Shown here piece by piece: positions 1 to 7,963 of a DNA stretch of 64,000 nucleotides. A model generated the notes under the pieces. The model was not told the origin of the DNA. It did not search any database and worked only from the letters and a program-made list of their open reading frames with translations. How positions within the stretch are numbered: position 1 is the first letter of the stretch; every line of letters starts with the position of its first letter. Origin of the DNA: Promethearchaeia archaeon. Lineage in GTDB: Archaea > Asgardarchaeota > Lokiarchaeia > Sigyniarchaeales > SOKP01. The stretch is taken from the NCBI GenBank assembly GCA_029856045.1, contig JAHQWG010000035.1, forward strand, positions 1 through 64,000, written 5' to 3'. Both the position numbers and the translations under genes were made by a program.

Positions 1-1
1 T

Positions 2-175
2 GTGGAAGGAGCTGAGACCCAAAATCCCTTAGCAGTGTGGGGGATTCACGTTCATTTTGGTTTAGTCCCAATGATCATTATGTGTTTCTCAGTCCTCATA
101 TTTTGGAAGTTTTATAACCTAACACCTGATAGAGTGAAAGAAATAAAAGATAAATTAATAGAAATTGGACTTTAA
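2..175 (+). CDS. C-terminal end of a GPH/MelB-type cation symporter (partial)
   Basis: This frame is open from the window edge and ends at TAA 173-175, giving the last 57 residues. It has one hydrophobic helix (VPMIIMCFSVLIFWKFYNL) followed by a charged tail, LTPDRVKEIKDKLIEIGL. A last helix followed by 'Y-x-L-T-x-x-(R/K)-x-x-E-I' is typical of the C-terminus of glycoside-pentoside-hexuronide (MFS_2, MelB-like) symporters, which co-import sugars with Na+ or H+. The gene start lies outside the window, so substrate and length cannot be judged. It is convergent with the cofactor genes that follow. A T-rich tract around 190-225 may end its transcript. Confidence 0.55.
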   Translation: MEGAETQNPLAVWGIHVHFGLVPMIIMCFSVLIFWKFYNLTPDRVKEIKDKLIEIGL

Positions 176-242
176 ATTAGTGTTTTGAGTCTTTTTAGGA
201 CCAATTTCCTTTTTTTATTTTAATTTATTATACTTAATTTTA

Positions 243-413
243 ATGAAAGAAATATTTAGAGAATATCATAAGCACCTATTATGTTTTGATATACCTGAAT
301 CTTTTTGGTTCGAGTCGAATTGTTATTTCTTACTTATTTCTTGTCAATTAATTCCTATAGAAATTTTAATTGCAATCATTTACATAATAAGATCAAATAG
401 ACCACTTACGTAA
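243..413 (+). CDS. Possible 56-residue membrane peptide, uncertain
   Basis: This open frame starts at ATG 243 in the gap between two convergent genes (176-485). The product would have a hydrophilic start (MKEIFREYHKH), a few cysteines, and one hydrophobic stretch (IPIEILIAIIYII) near its end. There is no clear Shine-Dalgarno sequence, and I recognise no family. A 57-codon open frame can arise by chance in DNA this AT-rich, so it is listed only because nothing else explains the gap. The rest of 176-485 shows only T-rich tracts. Confidence 0.2.
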   Translation: MKEIFREYHKHLLCFDIPESFWFESNCYFLLISCQLIPIEILIAIIYIIRSNRPLT

Positions 414-485
414 TCTTCAGGAGCTGAGCAAAGTCAAAAAAGTTTAAATTTTATTTAATCAATCCTATATAAAATAAATAACGAA

Positions 486-2066
486 TTACTCATCTTGGAT
501 ATAATATTTACCTGATTTTAGGCAAATTTCTGCTTTTTTTAACTCTCGTCCTAAATAATTAATATGAAATTTATCAACAGTTAGATTTAACTTTATGATT
601 TTTTTACTTATATCTTCAGCATTCTTGCCAACTATTGTATTTAAAAGATTATGACCATTTGAAATATGAAGCACGTATATTTCATTAGTATATGGGTTTG
701 TATAAATTTTAAAATAACCATTCGAATCAGGTTTATAGTAATCATCTGAATCTTTTATTAGTACTGCTTGATTTCTATTTATTTGTGGCAATTCAACTTT
801 ATTTTTACTTTTTGCACTAAAAATTTGTATTCCTTGATTAATAGGAGGCATTTTTTTATATTTAGATAAATATGCTAGTTTAATTCCCTTCTTCAATTCT
901 ATAACTCCGTTAAATAATTTTGCACTATGTTCAACCGTAAATATTACACCAATATCAAGCTCTGCAGCAATGCATGCTAAAAGCCCATTAATTCCTATAG
1001 AATCAATATCCATTAACTCAACAACGTTAGAAATTCCAAAAAATAAGGGAAATTCTAATTCTTTATATTTATCTTCTTTAACTTTTTTGTTATATAGTGA
1101 ATATGCACTAATGGAGTTTATAAATCCTGGATGAATTGGTGTTTCTAAAAGAGGATCCAAAATGAGTTTTTGAAATCCTTTCTTCTTTAAAATTTCTGTT
1201 AAAGCAAATAAACGTTCAATTCTAACTTCTGGCATCCTTGGCATAATTGCCTTTGTTGTATCAGTTGGAAGAATTACAAAGGGTAGATTTTTAGGTGCAT
1301 CTAAGTGATTCTCATAATTTCCATAATCTAAACTCAATATTAAGTCGATATCTGCATCAATAGCAGCATTAATTTCGGCTGAATTTAGAGTATCTGCACT
1401 TAGTAGAATATTATATTTACTTTTAATGTATTCAATAATTTCTTTTAATCTTGAAGGGTTCGGTTTATTCGATACACATCCGAGATCAATCATATCAGCT
1501 CCTGAAGTAATATAATGTTCTATTTTTCTATCTAATTGCTCAAGACTCTTTTCTGGTGCATTTATTATCTCAGCAATAATTAAAGGGGGTAAATCTCTTC
1601 CGATAATTTTGTCCGGAAATTTTTCATTAATGGTAAAAGTATGAGTAGAAATCGATTTTCGAGCAAATTCTATTCTATTCTTTACTATTTCTTCATATTG
1701 ATCTTCACCGGAAAATTTTAATAAATCACAAGCAGGAATTGTATTAGATAAATTTAAATCTTCTATTTTTTGTAAGATTGAGTGTAAATCTGATAAAAAT
1801 CTCGGACCTTTACGTATGGGAATTGAAAATTTTTTTTCTAAATTACTTGTATCCCATTGAATAAAACCTGGCAAAAGAACAATATCGTATTGATTTAAGT
1901 TCTCTTCTAAAAGAAGTTGGTTTGTTAAATCTTCGGTTAAAAATGCAGATACGGAGATAGGAGCTTTAAGAACATCTATAACACAATTCTCTGTTTCATT
2001 TGCGATTCTTTGTGCAGTTTGAAGGCTTTGTATTCCGGTAATTATTAAAATGTTTATATTAATCAC
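486..2066 (-). CDS. Dihydropteroate synthase-related protein (archaeal, ~500 aa class)
   Basis: The protein has 526 residues and belongs to the long archaeal dihydropteroate-synthase-like family. The N-terminal ~145 residues form an extra alpha/beta domain. A pterin-binding TIM-barrel-like core follows at roughly residues 150-400. It contains SGADMIDLGCVSNKPNPSRL (compare GADIIDIGGESTRP of true DHPS), LSADTLNSAEINAA and KLILDPLLETPIHPG. A ~120-residue C-terminal domain is also present. True DHPS joins a pterin to p-aminobenzoate. In archaea this family is linked to methanopterin-type cofactors, but its exact reaction is not fixed by sequence. The GTG start at 2066 lies 7 bases after the upstream flavoprotein gene, and the two neighbours (2074-3701) form an evident operon. 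Confident on family, moderate on role. Confidence 0.8.
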   Translation of the reverse strand: MININILIITGIQSLQTAQRIANETENCVIDVLKAPISVSAFLTEDLTNQLLLEENLNQYDIVLLPGFIQWDTSNLEKKFSIPIRKGPRFLSDLHSILQKIEDLNLSNTIPACDLLKFSGEDQYEEIVKNRIEFARKSISTHTFTINEKFPDKIIGRDLPPLIIAEIINAPEKSLEQLDRKIEHYITSGADMIDLGCVSNKPNPSRLKEIIEYIKSKYNILLSADTLNSAEINAAIDADIDLILSLDYGNYENHLDAPKNLPFVILPTDTTKAIMPRMPEVRIERLFALTEILKKKGFQKLILDPLLETPIHPGFINSISAYSLYNKKVKEDKYKELEFPLFFGISNVVELMDIDSIGINGLLACIAAELDIGVIFTVEHSAKLFNGVIELKKGIKLAYLSKYKKMPPINQGIQIFSAKSKNKVELPQINRNQAVLIKDSDDYYKPDSNGYFKIYTNPYTNEIYVLHISNGHNLLNTIVGKNAEDISKKIIKLNLTVDKFHINYLGRELKKAEICLKSGKYYIQDE

Positions 2067-2073
2067 TTTCTAT

Positions 2074-2625
2074 TTATGCTAGAATTATTCTTTTTATTTC
2101 ATTCAAATCAGAAAAAAGTGTAATTCCACCCATCTTTTTTAATCTTTTAATGTTTTCTAACTCGACTTCTCGAATCTTTAATATAAGTTTTTCTCCACTT
2201 GGTCTATTTGTCTCAATTGGTTTATCTTCTTGATCAGATGGATTTAAATAAACTGGAACACCACCTTTAATTGTTTGTGCAACGCAATTCGTTATAAGCG
2301 TGTCAGCTATACCATAAGCAATCTTTGCTGCTGAATTAGCACTTAAAGGGCACACAATTAACATTTTATATTTACCGGTCTGTAGAGGTCCCGCAAGAAA
2401 TGGGTTATTTGGAGTTTTCTCAACTTGAACTTTTTGAATGGTTTCTTTTAAATATAACCATTGGCGATACCACTTTACAACCACCACTCCTTGAGAAGAG
2501 AGTATTACTGTAAAATCTATTGAATATTTTTCTTGTAGTTCCTTCATTAGATCAATTGATTCTTTAATTAAATAGCCTGAACCAGTTATTCCCCATACAA
2601 TTTTTATTTTTTTCTTGTTATCCAT
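2074..2625 (-). CDS. dmrX: Archaeal flavoprotein, dihydromethanopterin reductase (DmrX)-like
   Basis: This 183-residue protein has the flavoprotein (HFCD/PF02441) fold. The N-terminus is KIVWGITGSGYLI, a flavin-phosphate loop, and the later segment VCPLSANSAAKIAYGIADTL is typical of the archaeoflavoprotein MJ0208/DmrX group. Characterised DmrX uses FMN to reduce dihydromethanopterin to tetrahydromethanopterin, the last step in making the C1 carrier. The gene sits between a DHPS-like gene (7-base gap) and a DUF1464 gene (5-base gap), so all three are probably co-transcribed from upstream of 3701. That context supports a pterin cofactor role over related flavoproteins such as AfpA or phosphopantothenoylcysteine decarboxylase. 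Confidence 0.65.
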   Translation of the reverse strand: MDNKKKIKIVWGITGSGYLIKESIDLMKELQEKYSIDFTVILSSQGVVVVKWYRQWLYLKETIQKVQVEKTPNNPFLAGPLQTGKYKMLIVCPLSANSAAKIAYGIADTLITNCVAQTIKGGVPVYLNPSDQEDKPIETNRPSGEKLILKIREVELENIKRLKKMGGITLFSDLNEIKRIILA

Positions 2626-2630
2626 AGTTT

Positions 2631-3701
2631 TTATGCCTTTCTTTCATATGGTATATAGATATGATCCAAAACAGAGCCTGATGAATCTTTTAATTTTAAA
2701 TTATCAATTATTGGTTTAAATTTGCCGCCAAGAAGACCATCCGCAATAAATGCTGCACCTTGAGCTGAACGCTTAGCAATCTGACTATAGGTTTTCATTT
2801 CTCTTACATTTGCAATCTTGTGCAGAGTATTTTTAAGATCATCTTTAATAACCTCTAAATCAATCCCTCTTCCCGCTAATAAGATATCTTTAATCTTATT
2901 CTTTTCAGAGAAGGCAGAAGTTATTGCAAAGGTTGCTTTTTTAATACTATCCATAAATGCTTTTATCGCTAATTTGGATTGTGCATCCTTTTTAGCTAAC
3001 TGAACAACTTCTTGAAGACTTAAATTCGCATAGCCAGCAATTGAAGCTACACCGCCTTGATAATAATGTTTTTTTTTGATTTCCCCAATTAAGTAAGCTA
3101 ATTCTCCATCGACACTTCCACAAGCATGTATTCCCATGATATTTGAACCACCAATGCCATCAATAATTTGTCCATTTTCAATAGCTAAAACAGCTGTAAA
3201 ACCAAATCCGATTTCAATAAGAATAAAATTTGTTTTTTCTGCTGTGATATTATAACTCTCAATTTGATCACGAATACCAACAACAGCCGTGCAAACTTTA
3301 TCAGCCGTTCCCAGATCTATTTTATTGACTTTTTTATATGTTGGTACTGTTGGTAAATGTTTGACGCTTGGCACAATTACACTTGGATAATTTTGAACTT
3401 TAATTCTTCTTAAAATTTCTCCTAATCCTACTATTTTTTTTTCTTTATCTCGTTTAAACTTTAATAAAATCTGAAACATATCATCTTCTGTTAAATCTTG
3501 AACCTTTTTTAAGGGTAGACCAAATCCACTTGGAGCCACCATTAAATCGAAAGGTTTCACACCATCTATTACTTCAAAAAATTTATCTGGGTCTTCCATT
3601 AAATTGCTTGTCAAAATTGAAGTATCTAGAAAGACTGAATTGTTATCCAAACCAAAGAAGTCCCAGCTCTTTGACCCAGGGTCAATTCCAATTACTCTCA
3701 A
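2631..3701 (-). CDS. DUF1464 family ASKHA-fold protein (predicted kinase)
   Basis: The 356-residue protein opens with RVIGIDPGSKSWDFFGL, a sugar-kinase/Hsp70-type phosphate loop. Further on come LIEIGFGFTAVLAIENGQIIDGIGG (second phosphate loop) and DILLAGRGIDL (adenosine motif). These are the hallmarks of the acetate/butyrate kinase-like ASKHA fold, and the overall sequence fits the archaeal family DUF1464, whose substrate I do not know. The start is TTG 3701, because the conserved first strand begins immediately after it. As the first gene of the run with the DmrX-like and DHPS-like genes, it may phosphorylate a precursor of a methanopterin-like cofactor, but that is inference from position only. 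Confidence 0.7.
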   Translation of the reverse strand: MRVIGIDPGSKSWDFFGLDNNSVFLDTSILTSNLMEDPDKFFEVIDGVKPFDLMVAPSGFGLPLKKVQDLTEDDMFQILLKFKRDKEKKIVGLGEILRRIKVQNYPSVIVPSVKHLPTVPTYKKVNKIDLGTADKVCTAVVGIRDQIESYNITAEKTNFILIEIGFGFTAVLAIENGQIIDGIGGSNIMGIHACGSVDGELAYLIGEIKKKHYYQGGVASIAGYANLSLQEVVQLAKKDAQSKLAIKAFMDSIKKATFAITSAFSEKNKIKDILLAGRGIDLEVIKDDLKNTLHKIANVREMKTYSQIAKRSAQGAAFIADGLLGGKFKPIIDNLKLKDSSGSVLDHIYIPYERKA

Positions 3702-3809
3702 GATTCTAGATCATAAAAGAATTTAAACTAGATAATTATAATTTTTATAAATATAAAGTATTATGTCTTTTTCTAATTAAAGAATCACTTTAATAAAGAG
3801 AAAAAAATT

Positions 3810-4007
3810 TTATTCTTTGAAGTAGCCTAGTAACTCAAGGTTTTTGTATTCGTGTTGAAGAAAATTTCTAATAGCAAGCCTTACGCCTTCTGATCTACTT
3901 GGTATCATTCCAAGTTTTTGAAGCTTTAAAAGATTTTTATCATAAATATCGGGTATATTAATAGTTATGTTGCGCATGTGTCTTTTCTTTTCCTTTTTAT
4001 CATCCAT
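3810..4007 (-). CDS. Ribbon-helix-helix (CopG-type) DNA-binding protein
   Basis: The product is 65 residues. After a lysine-rich start it has RNITINIPDIYDKNLLKLQKLG, a beta strand of alternating basic and hydrophobic residues followed by helix A. IPSRSEGVRLAIRNFLQHE then gives the second helix. This is the minimal ribbon-helix-helix fold, which binds DNA as a dimer through the strand. The motif PSRSEAIR(x)AIR is strongly conserved in archaeal CopG/NikR-like regulators. There is no effector domain. It stands alone with a 307-base AT-rich region upstream, in which a target or its own promoter could lie. Targets are unknown. Confidence 0.8.
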   Translation of the reverse strand: MDDKKEKKRHMRNITINIPDIYDKNLLKLQKLGMIPSRSEGVRLAIRNFLQHEYKNLELLGYFKE

Positions 4008-4314
4008 TTTTTATGAGACCTAAGTATTTCGTATTTGTTCAATTAATCATTTATATTTAATAATATTAATTTATACAATTAAATATTAAATTAAATCCTC
4101 GATTAAATGCAATTGACCCTTAAATATATTATATTTGAATTAATCCTTGTATAAATTCTATGATGGATTAATAATGATATATAAAACAAACTTATATTTA
4201 AAGCTATTCTCAATTTAGAAAGGAAATAATAGATTTTCGCTTTAAACATAATTATTTCATGATTTTAAAAATATTGTGTGCCAAAAATGAGTAATCCATC
4301 TATTTCCTTTAAGT
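4008..4314. other. Non-coding AT-rich gap with a long-range inverted repeat
   Basis: I see no gene in these 307 bases. The part next to 4007 should hold the promoter of the ribbon-helix-helix gene. Near the other end, AAAGGAAATA followed by AT and AGAT (4219-4234) is answered by ATCTATTTCCTTT (4298-4310). This forms an imperfect inverted repeat around ~63 bases, just downstream of the bud32 stop at 4315. It could be a transcript-end structure. Confidence 0.4.
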
Positions 4315-4986
4315 TTAGTTTTTTCGTTTGTTTTTTTCAATATATCTCCCCCGAGATTCGATAGTTTCAATTCGATCAATAATTTCATCTGATTTACTTC
4401 CATATTCTAATTTATAGCTATTTATTAAACTTTCAAAACATTCTTCGAAGTATTGCCCGTGTGTGCTTCGTAAAACCCTTTTAATTAAATGTAAATCCAC
4501 GCTTTTATCTTCAATTTTTATCGATTTCGTCGAAAGTCCAAAATCAACAAAAAAAATTTTTTCATTTCTGGTAATAATTATATTAGATGTTGTTAGATCA
4601 CCATGGATAAAATCATTTTTATGCATAAATGCAATATATTTCCCAATTTGTTCAAAATACCATTTTCTCTTAGATTTATCGATTTTTCCTATAAGATCTT
4701 TAAGTTTTTGACCTTTAATATACTTCATAATAAGCCAATTATTATTAAGATCCACTTCAAATACTTGGGGGACCGGAACATTACATTTCTTTACAGAAAT
4801 AAGCATTTTTCCCTCTATAATTGTTCGGGTTCGCCTTAATTTTTTATCTAAATCTTCTATCCGATACTTTTTAGGTCTACGATGTTTCACCAAAACCTCC
4901 TTATCAAACCATTTACCTTTATAAAGTGTCGCTTCCGCACCTGTATATATAATTCGATCAAGATCGATTACTGGATTATTATTCAT
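4315..4986 (-). CDS. bud32: Bud32/PRPK-type kinase of the KEOPS complex
   Basis: This is a small atypical protein kinase/ATPase of 223 residues. It shows GAEATLYKGKW (glycine-poor nucleotide loop), VLVKHRRPKKYR with the ATP-binding lysine, HGDLTTSNII (catalytic loop, HxDxxxxN) and FFVDFGLS (DFG metal loop). It ends in a short basic tail, as KEOPS kinases do. In KEOPS it drives t6A formation on tRNAs that read ANN codons, next to Kae1. I chose ATG 4986 over a TTG 15 bases earlier because a near-perfect Shine-Dalgarno (GGAGGAG) lies six bases before it. That site overlaps the kae1 stop, implying coupled translation. Many archaea fuse the two proteins, but here they are separate. Confidence 0.93.
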   Translation of the reverse strand: MNNNPVIDLDRIIYTGAEATLYKGKWFDKEVLVKHRRPKKYRIEDLDKKLRRTRTIIEGKMLISVKKCNVPVPQVFEVDLNNNWLIMKYIKGQKLKDLIGKIDKSKRKWYFEQIGKYIAFMHKNDFIHGDLTTSNIIITRNEKIFFVDFGLSTKSIKIEDKSVDLHLIKRVLRSTHGQYFEECFESLINSYKLEYGSKSDEIIDRIETIESRGRYIEKNKRKN

Positions 4987-4988
4987 AT

Positions 4989-6005
4989 TTAACTCCTCCA
5001 AGGTATTTCTACATTATCCATTCTCCATTTAGGATTGATTGTGGTATCTTTGATATTATCAGCTCCAACCTCTTTATATTTTAGTATCCCAGTCCAACCA
5101 ATCATAGCACCATTATCTCCCGCATATTTCAGGGGTACAACACTATATTTTGCATTGTGCTCATGGCTTATATACGCAATCATTTCTTGTAATCTCTTAT
5201 TTGCTGCAACCCCACCGGTCAATAAGACCTCGGTTTTATTAGTATGCGCTAATGCTCTTTCAGTTACCTCCGTAAGCATTGCAAAGGCAGTTTCTTGTAA
5301 GGAGTATGCAATATCACCTAAATTATATCTCCTATTGTAATCCTTGGATTTTAACAGATTTTTTACAGCTGTATATAATCCTGAAAAAGATAAATCCATA
5401 CCTTTTACAATATATGGTAATGGAATATATTTCTTAGACTTTTGTGCAAGTTTCTCAATCTTAGGACCACCTGGATGTTGTAATCCTGCATCTCGGGCAA
5501 ATGCATCAATAAAATTCCCCACAGCAATATCTAATGTTTCCCCAAATATTTGATAACTCTCTGATTCAAATGCACTAATAATAGTATTCCCCCCAGATAC
5601 GTATAACGTTAATGGATCTTTTAACCCGCATTTTAGCCTTCCGATTTCTATATGCCCAATACAATGATTTACCCCAATTAGAGGGATTTTTAGCTCTTGA
5701 CTCAGAAATCGAACGATAAGAGCACCTACTCTCAAAACAGGACCAAGACCGGGTCCTTGACTAAAAGCAATTAAATCAATATCCTTCATTGAAAGATTTG
5801 CTTGTTTTATCGCTATTGTTATGGTTTTATCAAAACATTCAAGATGATGTTCTCTGACCTCTCGAGGATGCAAACCACCAGTTTCTGGAATATATGTATC
5901 ATTTACAATACTAAGCACATTTCCATCAAAGTCTAAAATACTAACACCGAAGGTATGGGCTGTACATTCAATGCCTAAACAAATTTTCCTTTTTAATTTC
6001 ACCAA
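4989..6005 (-). CDS. kae1: tRNA threonylcarbamoyladenosine synthase subunit Kae1
   Basis: The protein has 338 residues and is full length for the Kae1/TsaD/OSGEP family, which transfers the threonylcarbamoyl group to A37 of tRNA. It starts with LGIECTAHTFGVSILD, the ASKHA phosphate loop. The Fe/Zn-binding HxxxH is visible in NHCIGHIE, the nucleotide motif in YVSGGNTII, and the late DNGAMIGWTG motif is intact. Cytosolic. Its stop overlaps the ribosome-binding site of bud32 downstream, and eS31 and eS24 genes lie upstream on the same strand. This is the conserved archaeal order linking tRNA modification with ribosomal proteins. Orthologous to the archaeal/eukaryotic Kae1 group rather than bacterial TsaD. 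Confidence 0.96.
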   Translation of the reverse strand: MVKLKRKICLGIECTAHTFGVSILDFDGNVLSIVNDTYIPETGGLHPREVREHHLECFDKTITIAIKQANLSMKDIDLIAFSQGPGLGPVLRVGALIVRFLSQELKIPLIGVNHCIGHIEIGRLKCGLKDPLTLYVSGGNTIISAFESESYQIFGETLDIAVGNFIDAFARDAGLQHPGGPKIEKLAQKSKKYIPLPYIVKGMDLSFSGLYTAVKNLLKSKDYNRRYNLGDIAYSLQETAFAMLTEVTERALAHTNKTEVLLTGGVAANKRLQEMIAYISHEHNAKYSVVPLKYAGDNGAMIGWTGILKYKEVGADNIKDTTINPKWRMDNVEIPWRS

Positions 6006-6042
6006 AAAATCACAAAAAAAGTAAAAACAAAATCAAAAAAAT

Positions 6043-6261
6043 TTACACTGCTTTCTTTCTTTGCCGTGGAGCACGCCTTCCTCCTCTTGCAGGAAGAATT
6101 GCAACACCTTTCTTCCCCTTCCTTTTAAATACGGTATAGCCACACTTACCACAAGAGAACCTGTCATAATGATTGGCCAGGAAATAGCCAGGACCACATT
6201 TAGGGCAAGATCGATGATTTCTTTTTAATTGATCGCCCTCAATTTCATAAAATTTTGACAC
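6043..6261 (-). CDS. rps27ae: Small-subunit ribosomal protein eS31 (S27ae)
   Basis: The product is 72 residues with a single C4 zinc ribbon: [20 protein letters not shown] followed by [11 protein letters not shown] strongly basic C-terminus ending PRQRKKAV follows. Archaeal S27ae is this short. In eukaryotes the same protein is made as a fusion to ubiquitin, and no ubiquitin-like part is present here. It sits 37 bases upstream of kae1 and 30 bases downstream of eS24, on the same strand. The apparent GTG start at 6261 gives [14 protein letters not shown]. An ATG is not available nearby in frame. Confidence 0.93.
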   Translation of the reverse strand: MSKFYEIEGDQLKRNHRSCPKCGPGYFLANHYDRFSCGKCGYTVFKRKGKKGVAILPARGGRRAPRQRKKAV

Positions 6262-6291
6262 AATTTCTCACAATCATTTCAAATATATAAT

Positions 6292-6666
6292 TTACTTTTT
6301 TTTATTTGCTTTTGTTGAATTAAAAAGATTTTTGTATGGCTCACCTTTTCTTTTTGCAGAATAAATTGGTTCTCTTTTCTCTTTTTCAATATTTCTAACC
6401 CTAATATGAAATGGCTCAAAAAATCTTAAAGTCTCTTTATCCTCATAAATATGAGCAAGCCCTGATACTGAAGACGTCCCAAAATGAGTTTTAATATTTC
6501 TAATAATCGTTAAATTTTCATCTACTGTCTTTTGAGCAGCGATCTCCTTTTTGAAATCCATACGATTTGGAGTCCCTTTTCCTTTAGTATCTAATTTGAA
6601 TTTTAATTCAAGTCGATTGACGAGCTCGTTTTTCTTTTCTTCAATTATTTCAATACCGAGAACCAT
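6292..6666 (-). CDS. rps24e: Small-subunit ribosomal protein eS24
   Basis: This 124-residue protein has the archaeal/eukaryotic S24e pattern. It shows EIIEEKKNELVNRLELKFKL, then TPNRMDFKKEIAAQ (compare TPSRxEVRxKLAA in the family), then FGTSSVSGLAHIYEDKETL (family FGxxxSxGxAxIYDS). The C-terminus is lysine-rich. It probably shares a transcript with eS31, kae1 and bud32 downstream, with intergenic spaces of about 30 to 40 bases. Its promoter region faces that of the small membrane-protein gene at 6745. The family is clear from motif order and length. Confidence 0.93.
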   Translation of the reverse strand: MVLGIEIIEEKKNELVNRLELKFKLDTKGKGTPNRMDFKKEIAAQKTVDENLTIIRNIKTHFGTSSVSGLAHIYEDKETLRFFEPFHIRVRNIEKEKREPIYSAKRKGEPYKNLFNSTKANKKK

Positions 6667-6744
6667 ATCTAAAATCTAAATCTTTTTATCTACTCTATTA
6701 ATATTAGTTAAAATAAAGTATAAAATAAAACATTTTTGGTCACA

Positions 6745-6993
6745 ATGAAATATAATTATAAAAAAAATCTAAAGAAGTTGATAATTTTTATCATTTGTGA
6801 GATTATTGTCTTTTTATTACTTTTTATCTTTTTCTTGAATATTAAAAATATACTAACTGGAGGATGGATGCTTCTATTTATCCTGGGTATCGTGATTCCT
6901 TATTTAATTGGAATTGAAATAACCATAAGAAATATATTTCGCATATACAGATGGAAGAAACAAAAATCAGAGTCTTTAATTCGGGAAGAATAA
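6745..6993 (+). CDS. Small two-helix membrane protein, unknown
   Basis: The product is 82 residues from ATG 6745 (a TTG nine bases earlier is also possible). It begins with a basic segment (KYNYKKNLKK), has two hydrophobic helices (IIFIICEIIVFLLLFIFFL and WMLLFILGIVIPYLIGIEI), and ends basic and polar (RWKKQKSESLIREE). This suggests both ends face the cytoplasm. I recognise no family. It is the only plus-strand gene within an otherwise minus-strand information cluster. It ends nine bases before the converging dephospho-CoA kinase gene, so it may be a recent local insertion. Confidence 0.55.
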   Translation: MKYNYKKNLKKLIIFIICEIIVFLLLFIFFLNIKNILTGGWMLLFILGIVIPYLIGIEITIRNIFRIYRWKKQKSESLIREE

Positions 6994-7001
6994 TTCATTA
7001 C

Positions 7002-7595
7002 CTAATATTTTTCCATTAGCTTAATAAGTCTAGATACCATTTTCTTAATTTGCGTAGTCACCTCAATACAAACCAGACCTTCAGGAATAGGTTTTTCGGA
7101 ATCTGTAACAGGAGGTTGTCCATAAAAAACATAGGATTTAATACCTTCTAAAAGCGAAAATCCGGAAATTAATGGGATTACTAATAAATCCTCTTCTCCT
7201 TCAACAATTTTTACTAATACTCTTCTATTATTTTCGATTAACTGCTTTAATTTTGACCACATATCCTTAGATATCGTCCCCGTGGGATTTTCTAATTCAA
7301 TAATCTGCTCAAAAAATTCCGTGAAAGGAGTATCAATCTTTTGTCTTTTTGTCTTTTCATCAATAATACAAATTTTTATCATTTCCCTCAAATAAACATT
7401 TTCTAAAAAATCTTTAGTAACAATATCCCCCACGCAATAAACTCTATAATCTACACCCTTATTTATTTTTCTTTCTTTCTTAAAAAAAGAAATAACCTCT
7501 CCAATAGTATCTTCCCTTTTACCTGAGAATAATTTGCCTAATGGTTGTGTGAATTTTTTTCTTTGAGTTATAGGGAGCCGAAGATCTTTCATCAT
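7002..7595 (-). CDS. GTP-dependent dephospho-CoA kinase (archaeal DUF359)
   Basis: The 197-residue protein matches the archaeal DUF359 family, shown to be the GTP-using dephospho-CoA kinase that performs the last step of CoA synthesis. Visible family motifs are VGDIVTKDFLE, ICIIDEKTKR, ENPTGTISKDMW, VKIVEGEEDLLVIPLI and FYGQPPV. The overall fold is related to thiamine pyrophosphokinase and is not a P-loop kinase. Archaea usually carry it beside spt4 and rpo7, exactly as here, which supports the assignment. The first in-frame ATG is 7595, and a second one (7592) makes no practical difference. Confidence 0.9.
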   Translation of the reverse strand: MMKDLRLPITQRKKFTQPLGKLFSGKREDTIGEVISFFKKERKINKGVDYRVYCVGDIVTKDFLENVYLREMIKICIIDEKTKRQKIDTPFTEFFEQIIELENPTGTISKDMWSKLKQLIENNRRVLVKIVEGEEDLLVIPLISGFSLLEGIKSYVFYGQPPVTDSEKPIPEGLVCIEVTTQIKKMVSRLIKLMEKY

Positions 7596-7715
7596 TATAA
7601 ATATGACTTTAATTAAAAATAAATCTTTAAGAAAAATAAGGCATGAGAAACCAAATCTGTAAAGTCTTCAGAAGTTTACCAAAAAGTGGAATTGAGTGCA
7701 GAAGTAGCACAATCC

Positions 7716-7913
7716 TTATCTCACGCGAAGGGCATACTTTCCCTTTATATTAATATTCATGTACCTTGCAATTTTTGAATTAGGAGGATCTAAAATGATT
7801 ACTTCACCCGAAAAATCATCACTAAGTGTGTGAGTTTTACATTTTGGGCACATTGATTTATCTTTTTTGGTAATTAAATGGCAATTTTTACATGCCTTTT
7901 CATCAGATGCCAT
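7716..7913 (-). CDS. spt4: Transcription elongation factor Spt4 (RpoE'')
   Basis: This 65-residue zinc protein has KACKNCHLIT and SMCPKCKTHTLSDDFSGEVII, giving the four-cysteine ribbon. It ends with IARYMNINIKGKYALRVR, a close match to the archaeal Spt4 consensus in which the C-terminal strand ends 'GxYALRVR'. Spt4 pairs with Spt5/NusG on the RNA polymerase clamp and increases processivity. It lies 50 bases downstream of rpo7 on the same strand, the standard archaeal arrangement. Confidence 0.95.
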   Translation of the reverse strand: MASDEKACKNCHLITKKDKSMCPKCKTHTLSDDFSGEVIILDPPNSKIARYMNINIKGKYALRVR

Positions 7914-7963
7914 TCTTCAGCAATCACCTTTATTTTTAATATATTTAATATAAATTTATCAAT

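Noticed and set aside
306-326. tRNA T-arm-like GGTTCGAGTC
   Set aside because: The flanks do not form the 5-base T stem, and no anticodon arm, D arm or acceptor stem can be drawn around it.
6043-6261. Ubiquitin-eS31 fusion as in eukaryotes
   Set aside because: The protein is only 72 residues and starts directly with the ribosomal part. No ubiquitin-like sequence lies upstream in frame.
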